From the NCBI GenBank assembly GCA_022779365.1, contig JALFSI010000050.1, positions 1 through 64,000 on the forward strand: 64,000 nt of DNA. Reading direction: 5' to 3'. Origin of the DNA: CAG-170 sp022779365. GTDB taxonomy: Bacteria; Bacillota; Clostridia; Oscillospirales; Oscillospiraceae. This document shows positions 1 through 6,000 of the stretch, one piece after another (position 1 is the stretch's first letter; the number at the start of each line of letters is the position of its first letter). The notes below the pieces were generated by a model that had not been told where the DNA came from, did not search any database, and saw nothing but the letters and a program-made list of their open reading frames with translations. The translations under genes and the position numbers were made by a program.

Positions 1-262
1 ACCACTTGGAGCACCACTATGGTGTATGCTTTCAGCAGGGAAATGTACAGAGTTATCACACACGGGAAAATGTGACCTGTAAGCAAAGCACAGTATTAAC
101 AGGGCTTCTACACAGCTATTCCATGTGAGGAATCTTATCCCAACGATGAAGCCCCAGAGCTAAGAAAGCGTTGTGGCACAACGGTTACAGGTGATGCAAC
201 CTCTGGTTTGACACCACTTTTACACCAATTCACTTTGAATTCAACATGGCTACTAAGGAGTG
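1..262. other. Left edge, no recognisable gene
   Basis: No reading frame longer than about 42 codons crosses this stretch on the plus strand, and none resembles a known family. It is AT-richer than the backbone and ends at a terminator hairpin. It is probably the decayed end of the mobile-element relic that fills the first 3.7 kb, but that is inference from position only. Confidence 0.4.
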
Positions 263-290
263 CCCCGTCTTTGACGGGGTGCTTTCTTTA
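263..290 (+). terminator. Rho-independent terminator-like hairpin
   Basis: A 7-bp perfect stem (263-269 with 273-279) with a TTT loop is followed by a T-rich run (TGCTTTCTTTA). It would end plus-strand transcription entering from outside the window. Confidence 0.55.
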
Positions 291-319
291 GCCATCATAC
301 ATATATCAGCGTAAAAAAT

Positions 320-367
320 AAGGGCAGGTTTGGGAAATCAAAATCCCATTCCTGCCCTTTTCTTTTT
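320..367. terminator. Strong bidirectional terminator
   Basis: A long stem pairs 321-335 with 344-359 (GGGCAGG...CCTGCCC outer arm, TGGGA...TCCCA inner arm). It is followed by TTTTCTTTTT on the plus strand and by a TTATTTTTT run on the minus strand, so it can stop transcription from both sides. Confidence 0.75.
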
Positions 368-410
368 AGCAAAATCTGTCCCGAAAAATATATAGTATTC
401 GTGACAACGC

Positions 411-446
411 ACAAAAAAATGAGAGCGTGCTTCAACAGCAGCTCTC
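411..446 (-). terminator. Terminator of the 26-aa minus-strand gene
   Basis: Stem GAGAGC (421-426) with GCTCTC (441-446), extended inward by TGCT/AGCA. On the minus strand it is followed by ATTTTTTTGTGC. It lies 12 bp past the stop of the small gene at 458-538, as expected for its terminator. Confidence 0.65.
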
Positions 447-457
447 ATATATCTTGT

Positions 458-538
458 CTATTTGACATTTACACCGAAGTCCTTTATAATGGCTTTTGTG
501 GAATCCACCGTCCGCGTCGAGTTTCCGGGTTCAGTCAT
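458..538 (-). CDS. 26-residue small protein of unknown function
   Basis: A very short frame starts at ATG 538 and ends at TAG 458. It encodes a polar, non-membrane peptide (MTEPGNSTRTVDSTKAII plus eight residues). Translation is supported by a strong ribosome binding site, AAAGGAG, in 546-552, seven bases upstream of the ATG, and by a terminator just downstream. I do not recognise the family. It sits between a candidate type I toxin locus and the phage relic, so a phage or mobile-element accessory role is possible but unproven. Its length means chance cannot be excluded, though RBS, start and terminator together are unlikely by accident. Confidence 0.5.
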   Translation of the reverse strand: MTEPGNSTRTVDSTKAIIKDFGVNVK

Positions 539-592
539 AGCCCATCTCCTTTGTAGACGGTGTACGGTTAAAAAGACGGTTGCCTGTCATCC

Positions 593-630
593 CGCGAGTG
601 CGGAATGGAGGCGTGTATGTAGCCCTCGCG
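593..630 (+). other. Hairpin in the leader of the toxin-like gene
   Basis: CGCGAG at 593-598 pairs with CTCGCG at 625-630, placing a stem-loop 13 bases before the AGGAGG ribosome binding site of the short membrane peptide at 659-745. Leaders of type I toxin mRNAs often fold to limit translation; that function here is inference. Confidence 0.4.
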
Positions 631-658
631 AGAAATTTTTCTCAGGAGGTGACCATAC

Positions 659-745
659 ATAACTCTTCAAGAAGTTTTTTGGATTGCGTCTATCTGCTGG
701 ATTCTTATCCAAGCATGGGACAAGTTCCGTAACAGAAAGAAGTGA
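659..745 (+). CDS. Holin-like toxin peptide (Hol-Tox-like), ATA start
   Basis: A 28-codon frame reads as one hydrophobic helix (EVFWIASICWILIQAW) followed by a basic tail (DKFRNRKK) and TGA. This is the layout of small Firmicutes holin-like toxins (Hol-Tox family, about 30 residues: short polar N-terminus, one membrane helix, lysine/arginine end). An excellent Shine-Dalgarno (AGGAGGTG, 643-650) lies 8 bases before the first codon, but that codon is ATA. No ATG or GTG exists in frame, and a stop lies just upstream. Either ATA is a poor start codon that keeps expression low, or an ATG start has mutated and the gene is dead. The gene ends inside the stem of a terminator shared with a convergent promoter, typical of type I toxin-antitoxin loci. 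Confidence 0.5.
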   Translation: MTLQEVFWIASICWILIQAWDKFRNRKK

Positions 746-878
746 GCCGTCTGTCGCAAGCAGAGCGGCTCACTGTAGTTTGAGGGTTAAACCCTCTTCC
801 CAGTAAGAATGTATGTTTGTGGCAACCGTCTGGGTTTCCACCGCAGGGGGCGCTTGTTACCAGCAGGCGCTCTCTGTG
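735..878 (-). ncRNA. Candidate antisense antitoxin RNA
   Basis: A consensus minus-strand promoter (884-913) would start an RNA near 878. It runs leftward about 140 nt into the bidirectional hairpin at 742-773, overlapping the 3' end of the toxin-like gene. No frame with a ribosome binding site is visible in it. Geometry matches type I antitoxin RNAs (convergent, 3'-overlapping, as in txpA/RatA or the Enterococcus par locus). Ends are estimates. Confidence 0.5.
742..773. terminator. Shared terminator of convergent toxin and antisense RNA
   Basis: GTGAGCC (742-748) pairs with GGCTCAC (767-773), extended by a second helix TCTG/CAGA. The toxin stop codon (743-745) lies inside the 5' arm. On the minus strand the stem is followed by TTCTTTCTGTT, so it can terminate a transcript arriving from the promoter at 884-913. 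Confidence 0.6.
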
Positions 879-883
879 TTATT

Positions 884-913
884 ATTATAGACTACTTCAA
901 CGGTATTTGTCAA
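884..913 (-). promoter_or_regulatory. Sigma-A promoter for the antisense RNA
   Basis: On the minus strand TTGACA (908-913) and TATAAT (884-889) are separated by 18 bases. Both hexamers are exact consensus. No protein gene lies directly downstream, which points to an RNA product. Confidence 0.75.
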
Positions 914-1097
914 ATGAATTTTCTGTTAGCGTTTTCTTTCGGATTTCTCCTACGTCAGCCTGTGGGAACCGCATAACCCTTAGTCAAGCTCCGCAAGTGT
1001 ACGGACGCTGACCCCATCACTTGCTTCAACGCTACGGCTGACAGACCTGCTGCAGCCTACTCATAGAATATTTACACCCACAAAATATTCTTAGATA
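914..1097. other. Non-coding stretch with inverted repeat
   Basis: No supported gene. AGAATATTT (1065-1073) and AAATATTCT (1083-1091) form a perfect 9-bp inverted repeat just past the end of the XhlA-like gene, but no T-run follows, so it is not a convincing terminator. Confidence 0.4.
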
Positions 1098-1487
1098 TTA
1101 TTTTCCAAATGCGATGATTGCGCCAATGATGCCAGATACAAGCAAGGTAGAGATGCAAGTAATGATTGCAACCTTGACAGTATTGACATTGTTGGCGATT
1201 TGCTTATACGGTTTGTTCTCGGTTTCATTAACCTTCTCAGACAATTTACGTTCGGTCTCCTGCCATGCTTTTGCTTGCGCATCTACCTTACGATTGGTGT
1301 CATCCACCTTGCCCTCGATATTACTGACACGCTGTGCAATGAGCTCAACGGAAGTAGCGATTTTATAGATAGCCTTCTGCTCACTCTGGATTTCCTTCAG
1401 CTCACCTTCTAAGTTGTCAATTCTGTGTGTATTGGACTTGCATCGCTGCTCAGTCTCAATTAACAGTACGGTCTCTTGCTCGGTCAT
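1098..1487 (-). CDS. Phage XhlA-like coiled-coil membrane protein
   Basis: This 129-residue protein has a long charged heptad-like N-terminal region (about residues 10-95, rich in Glu, Lys, Gln) and one hydrophobic helix near the C-terminus (about 104-126, VAIITCISTLLVSGIIGAII). That is the layout of XhlA/hemolysin-type proteins in phage lysis cassettes, where they sit in the membrane beside a holin. The start is fixed by GAGGAGG, eight bases before ATG 1487. It is the last gene of a minus-strand lysis module: endolysin, small membrane protein, holin, this gene. Family assignment rests on architecture and context, since sequence in this group is poorly conserved. Confidence 0.6.
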   Translation of the reverse strand: MTEQETVLLIETEQRCKSNTHRIDNLEGELKEIQSEQKAIYKIATSVELIAQRVSNIEGKVDDTNRKVDAQAKAWQETERKLSEKVNETENKPYKQIANNVNTVKVAIITCISTLLVSGIIGAIIAFGK

Positions 1488-1508
1488 AAGAGAAACCTCC
1501 TCGGATGA

Positions 1509-1868
1509 TTATTTTTCCCCTTCCTTCGGCTCCACTATGGAGGCAATAGCAGAGTTCTGTTTCAACACGTCTTTCATTTCGCTGAGGGCGTCATCAACGT
1601 ATTTGCTAAAGGTTTCAAATGGCAAGACCTTTGCCAACCAAGGGAAACGCTCGCAGAACTTGTCGTAAACGGATGACAGCTTCAGTTTGCCCGTACCGGA
1701 ACCGAACTCGCGCTCAGCGCCAAGAACAGCCTGCAGAAGCCATCCACGAATCTGCTCGTACTTCTTGTCGGTGGACAGGTTGCGCCAACGCAGGACAGCC
1801 ATAACGCCGCCAACGATAAACACAATGCCAGTAACAATTACATACCAATTCTCCACAATAAATTCCAT
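1509..1868 (-). CDS. Phage holin, LLH family
   Basis: The protein (119 residues from ATG 1868) begins with a membrane helix (about residues 5-25, WYVIVTGIVFIVGGVMAVL). A soluble amphipathic domain with a KYEQIRGWLLQAVLGAEREFG stretch follows, split here by its conserved Trp and Glu. This is the signature of LLH-family holins of Firmicutes phages, which make the membrane lesion that releases endolysin. ATG 1868 is preferred over TTG 1874 because AGGAG is then seven bases upstream. It lies 21 bp before the XhlA-like gene and 55 bp after the small membrane protein gene. Confidence 0.75.
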   Translation of the reverse strand: MEFIVENWYVIVTGIVFIVGGVMAVLRWRNLSTDKKYEQIRGWLLQAVLGAEREFGSGTGKLKLSSVYDKFCERFPWLAKVLPFETFSKYVDDALSEMKDVLKQNSAIASIVEPKEGEK

Positions 1869-1923
1869 ATGCAAACTCCTCTCTAAAAGATAGTTGGGCG
1901 GATTTCAGGTGCCGCCCTTCACC

Positions 1924-2268
1924 TTAGATTGCTGGACTCTCCCAGCTTGGGTCTTCGACGAAGCCTTTTGCCTTTGCGCTTTCGAATGTGATACCACCAG
2001 CAGAATGGTCAGATTTACACAGGTTCAAATAAAATGCGCATACCACGCCATGTGCCGACCACGGCAATCCAACCATTGCCCCAATCCACGGCAGCGCTCC
2101 GGTATAGTTCCGCTTTACACAATAGAACGCTAAAAGCAACCCACCGACTGTAACAATCCACAGAAGGGAGCGGATATCGTCAATCAGCTTTTTTGAAAAA
2201 GCGTCCTGTTTGCTTGTGCGTTTTCTCCTTCGCCTTGCTTGCTGTCTGCTGCCGCTATATGTAGCCAT
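1924..2268 (-). CDS. Small phage membrane protein, unknown
   Basis: A 114-residue protein with a very basic N-terminus (RQQARRRRKRT, about residues 8-18), a clear membrane helix (about 37-52, LLWIVTVGGLLLAFYC) and a second hydrophobic stretch near 60-82. I do not recognise a family. Its ATG (2268) overlaps the stop of the endolysin fragment, so the two are translationally coupled, and the holin gene follows. Position in a lysis cassette suggests an accessory membrane protein, but nothing in the sequence proves that. Confidence 0.55.
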   Translation of the reverse strand: MATYSGSRQQARRRRKRTSKQDAFSKKLIDDIRSLLWIVTVGGLLLAFYCVKRNYTGALPWIGAMVGLPWSAHGVVCAFYLNLCKSDHSAGGITFESAKAKGFVEDPSWESPAI

Positions 2269-2750
2269 CACGCTTTACCCATCAGTTTTGCAAAACGATA
2301 GAACAAAGCAGCAGCCTGTTCACGGGTAAGCTGGTCAGCCCAAGCATAGTTGGGTTCACCATTCACCTCAGTGCCAGTGCCATTGATGAGACCGTTGGAG
2401 ATAGCCCACTCACGAGCTTCCTTACTCCAAGTGCCGCAGTCATTGTCCTGCAGCTCTGCACGGTACTCCTTCATCAGTTCCTTGAATGTGTCCAGAGTCA
2501 TATCTTCATCCTCCTCTTTGCCGTCGCTGATTCTCTTTTTGAACTCTTCCCACTGTGCGTCGCCACTCGTCTTGTAATAGACATTCATGTCGGCGCAACA
2601 CCACGGTCTCGGACAAAGTTTTCCGGTCACATCATAATGACGGATAACGTGGTCTGCAGGAATGTTGTACTGAGCCATCAGCTTCTTTGTCAACCATACG
2701 AGGTTGTCCACAACTTTTGGTTCGAAATACCAATCAGTATCAGAAGCCAT
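2268..2750 (-). pseudogene. 5'-truncated phage endolysin (amidase plus SLH domain)
   Basis: The frame carries the C-terminal part of an N-acetylmuramoyl-L-alanine amidase (Amidase_2/CwlA type). The HxDxTGKxCPRP motif with its zinc-binding His and Cys is near residues 39-49 (HYDVTGKLCPRP). It is joined by a short acidic linker to one S-layer homology domain (about 100-155, WSKEAREWAISNGLING, LTREQAAALFYRF). SLH modules anchor proteins to secondary cell-wall polymer. The N-terminal half, with the first zinc His and the catalytic region, is missing: upstream of about 2755 the amidase-like sequence stops and an unrelated frame (2740-3075) begins. ATG 2750 is only the first Met in the homologous part; no good ribosome binding site precedes it. 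Cell-wall cleavage is unlikely to be retained. Confidence 0.7.
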
Positions 2751-3075
2751 AATCGTCCATGTAATGACCGGCGCACTTGATAGAGAGCTGGCATTTGATA
2801 AAGTTGTGCAGTGCAGACGGAAACGCAATCATTTCTGCCTGACTTGGCTCGACACCAAGCGGTAGACCAACTCCGCCCGAAACAGTGTTGACAACATCGT
2901 CTCCGATTTTTCTGATATCTGGGTTCAGCAATACTTCCGCATCGGAGAAACTAAGCTGCGTAAGATTGTCAGCGAAAATAAAGACGCTGATTTTGTTCTT
3001 TGGAATGGCACACGCCCACAGATTAAACGTACAAAATTCGAGCGATTTGTTGACCAACTCAACCTTATATGACAT
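2740..3075 (-). CDS. Unknown protein or gene fragment abutting the endolysin
   Basis: A 111-residue frame starts at ATG 3075 inside the first copy of a 54-bp tandem repeat. It begins MSYKVELVNKSLEFCTFNLW and resembles no family I can name; it has no membrane helix or clear motif. It overlaps the endolysin fragment in another frame at its 3' end, and its last ~10 codons are probably read out of frame across a deletion junction. It is most likely the 5' part of another phage gene fused by deletion to the endolysin remnant. Whether it is expressed is unknown. Confidence 0.35.
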   Translation of the reverse strand: MSYKVELVNKSLEFCTFNLWACAIPKNKISVFIFADNLTQLSFSDAEVLLNPDIRKIGDDVVNTVSGGVGLPLGVEPSQAEMIAFPSALHNFIKCQLSIKCAGHYMDDYGF

Positions 3076-3174
3076 CTAACTTGAAAGTGAATCCAGACTA
3101 TGGTATATTGAGAATGCCATATATGACATCTAACTTGAAAGTGAATCCAGACTATGGTATATTGAGAATGCCAT
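3067..3174. repeat. Perfect 54-bp tandem duplication
   Basis: Bases 3067-3120 and 3121-3174 are identical over all 54 positions (unit begins ATATGACATCTAACTTGAAA). It lies between the minus-strand phage fragment and the plus-strand Tn916-type integrase remnant, so it marks a rearrangement point. Identity suggests recent slippage or unequal exchange. Confidence 0.9.
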
Positions 3175-3207
3175 GTTGATATTCATTTTCAGACAAAAGG
3201 AGTAGCC

Positions 3208-3369
3208 ATGCCTGAAAAAAGAAAAGACAACAAAGGCAGAGTTCTGAGAGAAGGTGAGGTGCAGAGAAGCGACGGGAAGTATATGTACCGCTATACTGAT
3301 TCTGGTGGAGTACGCCGAGCGATTTATAGCTGGAAGCTTGTAGAGTCAGATCTACATCAATTCAGATAA
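3208..3369 (+). pseudogene. Tn916-type tyrosine recombinase, N-terminal remnant
   Basis: Fifty-three codons from ATG 3208 (AAAGGAG 5 bases upstream) read MPEKRKDNKGRVLREGE, then DGKYMYRY and YSWKLV. This matches the N-terminal arm-type DNA-binding domain of Tn916/Tn1545 integrases (MSEKRRDNRGRIL..., DGRYLYKY, YSWKLVATD), which excise and insert conjugative transposons. After SWKLVESD homology stops, and TAA follows at 3367-3369. The catalytic domain with the R-H-R-Y tetrad is absent. A second frame reading DDDVRMAHRQFFRWK ends at a TAG within 3412-3420, suggesting that the tail of a different gene was joined here by deletion. The element is dead unless helped in trans. Confidence 0.75.
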
Positions 3370-3452
3370 TGACGATGATGTGAGAATGGCACATAGACAG
3401 TTCTTCAGATGGAAATAGTGCTGACTTTACCACGCTAAATTGCTCAAACCTA

Positions 3453-3481
3453 TTGAAAAATGGGGCTTTGTCTGCTATAAT
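3453..3481 (+). promoter_or_regulatory. Sigma-A promoter upstream of the metG fragment
   Basis: TTGAAA (3453-3458) and TATAAT (3476-3481) are 17 bases apart. The hairpin AAGGCTT...AAGCCTT follows immediately. Downstream lies only the truncated metG sequence, so this is probably an old element promoter that may now drive the fragment. Confidence 0.6.
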
Positions 3482-3695
3482 ATTAAGGCTTAAATGAAAG
3501 CCTTAAGTTCTGACCGTTTCCCTAACAATGATGCCAAGTCTCCACACTCACCAATTTAGTCTCCGATAGCGCGAAGAATTGAGTGGAGTGATGCGGAAAT
3601 GTGTTCCTGCAACCCAGACTATACGGAAGACAGGCTTTAATCAAAGGCTGTTTCCGTGTGAGGCTTTAAGTAGTTTTGTATACGTGCGAGGGGTT

Positions 3696-4202
3696 ATGAT
3701 TACTGCGAATTTGAGGGAAATCAAGCCAGGTTTTCTATTCCCGACAATGAAGCCGCTCGAGCTTCCGAAGAAAGAAAATACAAAGGTCGAAGCCGCTCCC
3801 GCAGCGCCCGCCAAGGAGGAAGTCATCGACTTCTCCCATGTGGAGAGCGAGCCGCTCTTTAAGGACTTTGTCGATTTTGAGACGTTCTCGAAATCCGACT
3901 TCCGCGCCGTGAAGGTCAAAGACTGTGAGGCGGTCAAAAAGTCCAAAAAACTTCTGAAATTCGTGCTGGATGACGGTTCTGGAGCGGACAGAGTGATCCT
4001 TTCCGGCATTCACGATTACTACGAGCCGGAGGAACTGGTCGGAAAAACGTGTGTCGCCATCACAAATCTGCCGCCGAGACCCATGATGGGTATTGCCTCT
4101 GAGGGCATGCTCATCTCCGCTGTTCACCACGAAAACGGCGAGGAACGGCTGCACCTTCTGATGCTTGATCCGCACATCCCGGCGGGTGCGAAAATGTACT
4201 AG
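3696..4202 (+). pseudogene. metG: Methionyl-tRNA synthetase C-terminal fragment
   Basis: The frame encodes the C-terminal tRNA-binding (OB-fold, Trbp111-like) domain of bacterial MetG. It starts with the linker preceding that domain (PGFLFPTMKPLELPKKE), then DFRAVKVKDCEAVKKSKKLL, LDDGSG, the GIHDYYEPEELVGK loop and EGMLISA, ending AGAKMY. Full MetG proteins are about 640-660 residues; here the whole catalytic and anticodon-binding part is missing. Upstream DNA is mobile-element relic. The open frame continues upstream to 3579, but codons before about 3700 show no MetG similarity. ATG 3696 is the first plausible start. The domain could still be made as a free tRNA-binding protein. An intact metG should exist elsewhere, since the enzyme is essential. 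Confidence 0.7.
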
Positions 4203-4213
4203 ATCCAAAAGTA

Positions 4214-4242
4214 CGGGCAGCCCACAGAGGGCTGCCCGCCTT
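4214..4242 (+). terminator. Terminator after metG fragment
   Basis: A 9-bp perfect stem GGGCAGCCC (4215-4223) / GGGCTGCCC (4229-4237) plus a flanking C-G pair, followed by CCTTTG. The T-run is weak, but the position 12 bases after the stop fits. Confidence 0.6.
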
Positions 4243-4317
4243 TGTACGCTTGCTTTGGGGCAATTTCCTTTTGAATGCGTTTGTGCTAAAATGATACACG
4301 ATGATCGGGAGGATAGT

Positions 4318-4773
4318 ATGGATATTTTGCTATATGGCCAAGCGGCAGCGCGCGCACACTGGCTGGCAGAGCTGCGGCTGGCGGACTGGGAAGCGGGGGC
4401 GCTATTATGCCGGATGCTGGACGAGGGAACACTAGAGCGTGATCTCGGCGAGGGAGCGAAGATCGTTCTGCTCACGGACGGCGACCGGCTCGTGTCCTAC
4501 TGCACGTTCGCGCCGTATGACGACGTGTGGGACGACCGCAGTGAGACGCCGTGGATCGGCTTTGTGTACACATTTCCGGCATATCGCGGGCGGCATTGCG
4601 CAGGGCAGCTCCTTGCGTACTGTGAGCAGCTCGCGGCGCAGGCGGGGAAGCAGTATGTGTATATTTCCACGCCGCACGTCGGACTGTACGAAAAATACGG
4701 CTACGACTTCCACCGCCACGCCAACGACTATCTGGGAAACGCCTGCCGCGTATACCGCAAGGAACTCTCCTGA
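4318..4773 (+). CDS. GNAT family N-acetyltransferase
   Basis: This 151-residue protein has the Gcn5-related N-acetyltransferase fold: a beta-strand region (GDRLVSYCTFAP, about residues 54-65), then the acetyl-CoA-binding motif A (VYTFPAYRGRHCAGQLLAY, about 83-101), and the late ISTPHVGLYEKYGYDF segment common to GNATs. It transfers an acetyl group from acetyl-CoA to an unidentified amine. The start ATG 4318 follows GGGAGG (4307-4312) at good spacing. A -10-like TAAAAT (4287-4292) lies upstream. An AraC/GyrI-like regulator follows 78 bp later on the same strand. The substrate cannot be told from sequence. Confidence 0.8.
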   Translation: MDILLYGQAAARAHWLAELRLADWEAGALLCRMLDEGTLERDLGEGAKIVLLTDGDRLVSYCTFAPYDDVWDDRSETPWIGFVYTFPAYRGRHCAGQLLAYCEQLAAQAGKQYVYISTPHVGLYEKYGYDFHRHANDYLGNACRVYRKELS

Positions 4774-4851
4774 AAGTGCGCAAGTCCGATCAAGCGAAGC
4801 GGCTGCCCGCCGTGCTATACTGACGGCAGACAGTTGACAGGAGGCGGCGAC

Positions 4852-5826
4852 GTGGAGCAGTGGAGCAGAAGCATTCAGGACCTGATCGAGCAGATCGACC
4901 GCTGCATCCGGCGGCGGGATGATGAGGCGCTGACGCTGCGCAGTGTAGCGGCGGAGCTGGGATATTCCGAGTTTTACGTCTCGCGGAAGTTCCGCGAGAT
5001 CTCAGGAATGCAGCTGCGCGACTATCTGCGCAGCCGCAGGCTCGCGTTTGCGCTGCGGGATGTCCGCGAGACGGAGCGGGGACTGCTGGACATCGCGCTG
5101 GACTACGGATTTTCCTCGCACGAAGCCTTCACCCGCGCATTTAAGGACGCCTACGGCGTCACACCGAGCGACTACCGCAGGCATCCGAAGCCGGTCGTGC
5201 TGCGCACGGCGCTGCACCCTTTCGACTGCTATCTTATGGGAATCGGAGGGGCCGGCTTTGCCGGTAAAGATCACATGGTAAAAACGTATTTTGTCACCAT
5301 CCCCGCGCACAAATTTCTTCACATCCGCAATTACGAGAGCATCGGCTACTGGGATTTCTGGCAGAAGCAGAGCAAAATTCCCGGGCAGGACTGCGATACC
5401 ATCTGCGGGCTGCTGGCGAGCATCCCCGGCAAGCTCGACGATCTGGGCGACGGCGGCATGGACAGCGGCAGCGGTCAGCTCATGGCATTTATCAACACCC
5501 CGGAGGGGCGCATCTGCTCGTGGGGTATCCCGCTGGCGGAGGCGTACGGTGCGCGGCTGCCGGCAGACTTTGCGGGCAGCATCCCGCCGCAGATGCGGCT
5601 GATGGACGTGCCGGAAGGGGAGTACGTCGTGTTTGAGCACGGTCCGTTTGACTTTGAGACGGAAAATGCCGCCGTGGAGGCGGAGATCGAACGGGCGATG
5701 AAGGCATTTGACTACGCCGCGCACGGCTATGCGCTCGACCTCACGGCGGAGCGGGTGTTTTACTTCTACCACGACTGCAAGCGCTGCTGGAAGTACGTCC
5801 GCCCGGTGAGAAAAATCACGCAATAA
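4852..5826 (+). CDS. AraC-type regulator with GyrI-like effector domain
   Basis: The 324-residue protein has two halves. Residues about 10-105 form an AraC/XylS DNA-binding domain with two helix-turn-helix units (LRSVAAELGYSEFYVSRKF and the YGFSSHEAFTRAFKDAYG signature). Residues about 155-320 look like a GyrI-like/SOUL-type ligand-binding domain, as in Rob/BmrR-class sensors of amphipathic compounds. The start is taken as GTG 4852 because AGGAGG (4839-4844) lies seven bases upstream; the TTG at 4834 overlaps that site. A -10-like TATACT is at 4816-4821 without a clear -35. The downstream ABC exporter has its own promoter and may be its target, but that is inference from position. Confidence 0.8.
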   Translation: MEQWSRSIQDLIEQIDRCIRRRDDEALTLRSVAAELGYSEFYVSRKFREISGMQLRDYLRSRRLAFALRDVRETERGLLDIALDYGFSSHEAFTRAFKDAYGVTPSDYRRHPKPVVLRTALHPFDCYLMGIGGAGFAGKDHMVKTYFVTIPAHKFLHIRNYESIGYWDFWQKQSKIPGQDCDTICGLLASIPGKLDDLGDGGMDSGSGQLMAFINTPEGRICSWGIPLAEAYGARLPADFAGSIPPQMRLMDVPEGEYVVFEHGPFDFETENAAVEAEIERAMKAFDYAAHGYALDLTAERVFYFYHDCKRCWKYVRPVRKITQ

Positions 5827-5840
5827 TGAGAATATTCTCA

Positions 5841-5869
5841 GTCCTGCAGCGTTGCTGCGGGACTTTTTG
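5841..5869 (+). terminator. Terminator after the AraC-type gene
   Basis: A 10-bp stem (5841-5850 with 5854-5863, one T-G pair) with a GTT loop is followed by TTTTT. Confidence 0.75.
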
Positions 5870-5903
5870 CAGCAAAAATTCAGAAATCTTAATATTTTAA
5901 GGC

Positions 5904-5932
5904 TTGCAGTCAGACACGCGCCGTGCTATGAT
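5904..5932 (+). promoter_or_regulatory. Sigma-A promoter of the ABC transporter operon
   Basis: TTGCAG (5904-5909) and TATGAT (5927-5932) with a 17-base spacer, 68 bases before the ATPase start codon. Confidence 0.65.
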
Positions 5933-6000
5933 GGTTCGCGTATAAAATTGGAAGTTATGGGCTTCGCAGCGCGAAGCGAGAGAGAAAAGGGAGGACTATC

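Noticed and set aside
1065..1091. Terminator for the phage lysis module
   Set aside because: The 9-bp inverted repeat is AT-rich and no T-run follows on the minus strand.
3208..3369. A complete Tn916-like element
   Set aside because: No excisionase, no catalytic integrase domain, no conjugation genes and no tetM are present; only the N-terminal integrase piece remains.
3579..3695. Extension of the metG fragment to an upstream ATG
   Set aside because: The frame is open, but the residues have no MetG similarity and no ribosome binding site precedes that ATG.
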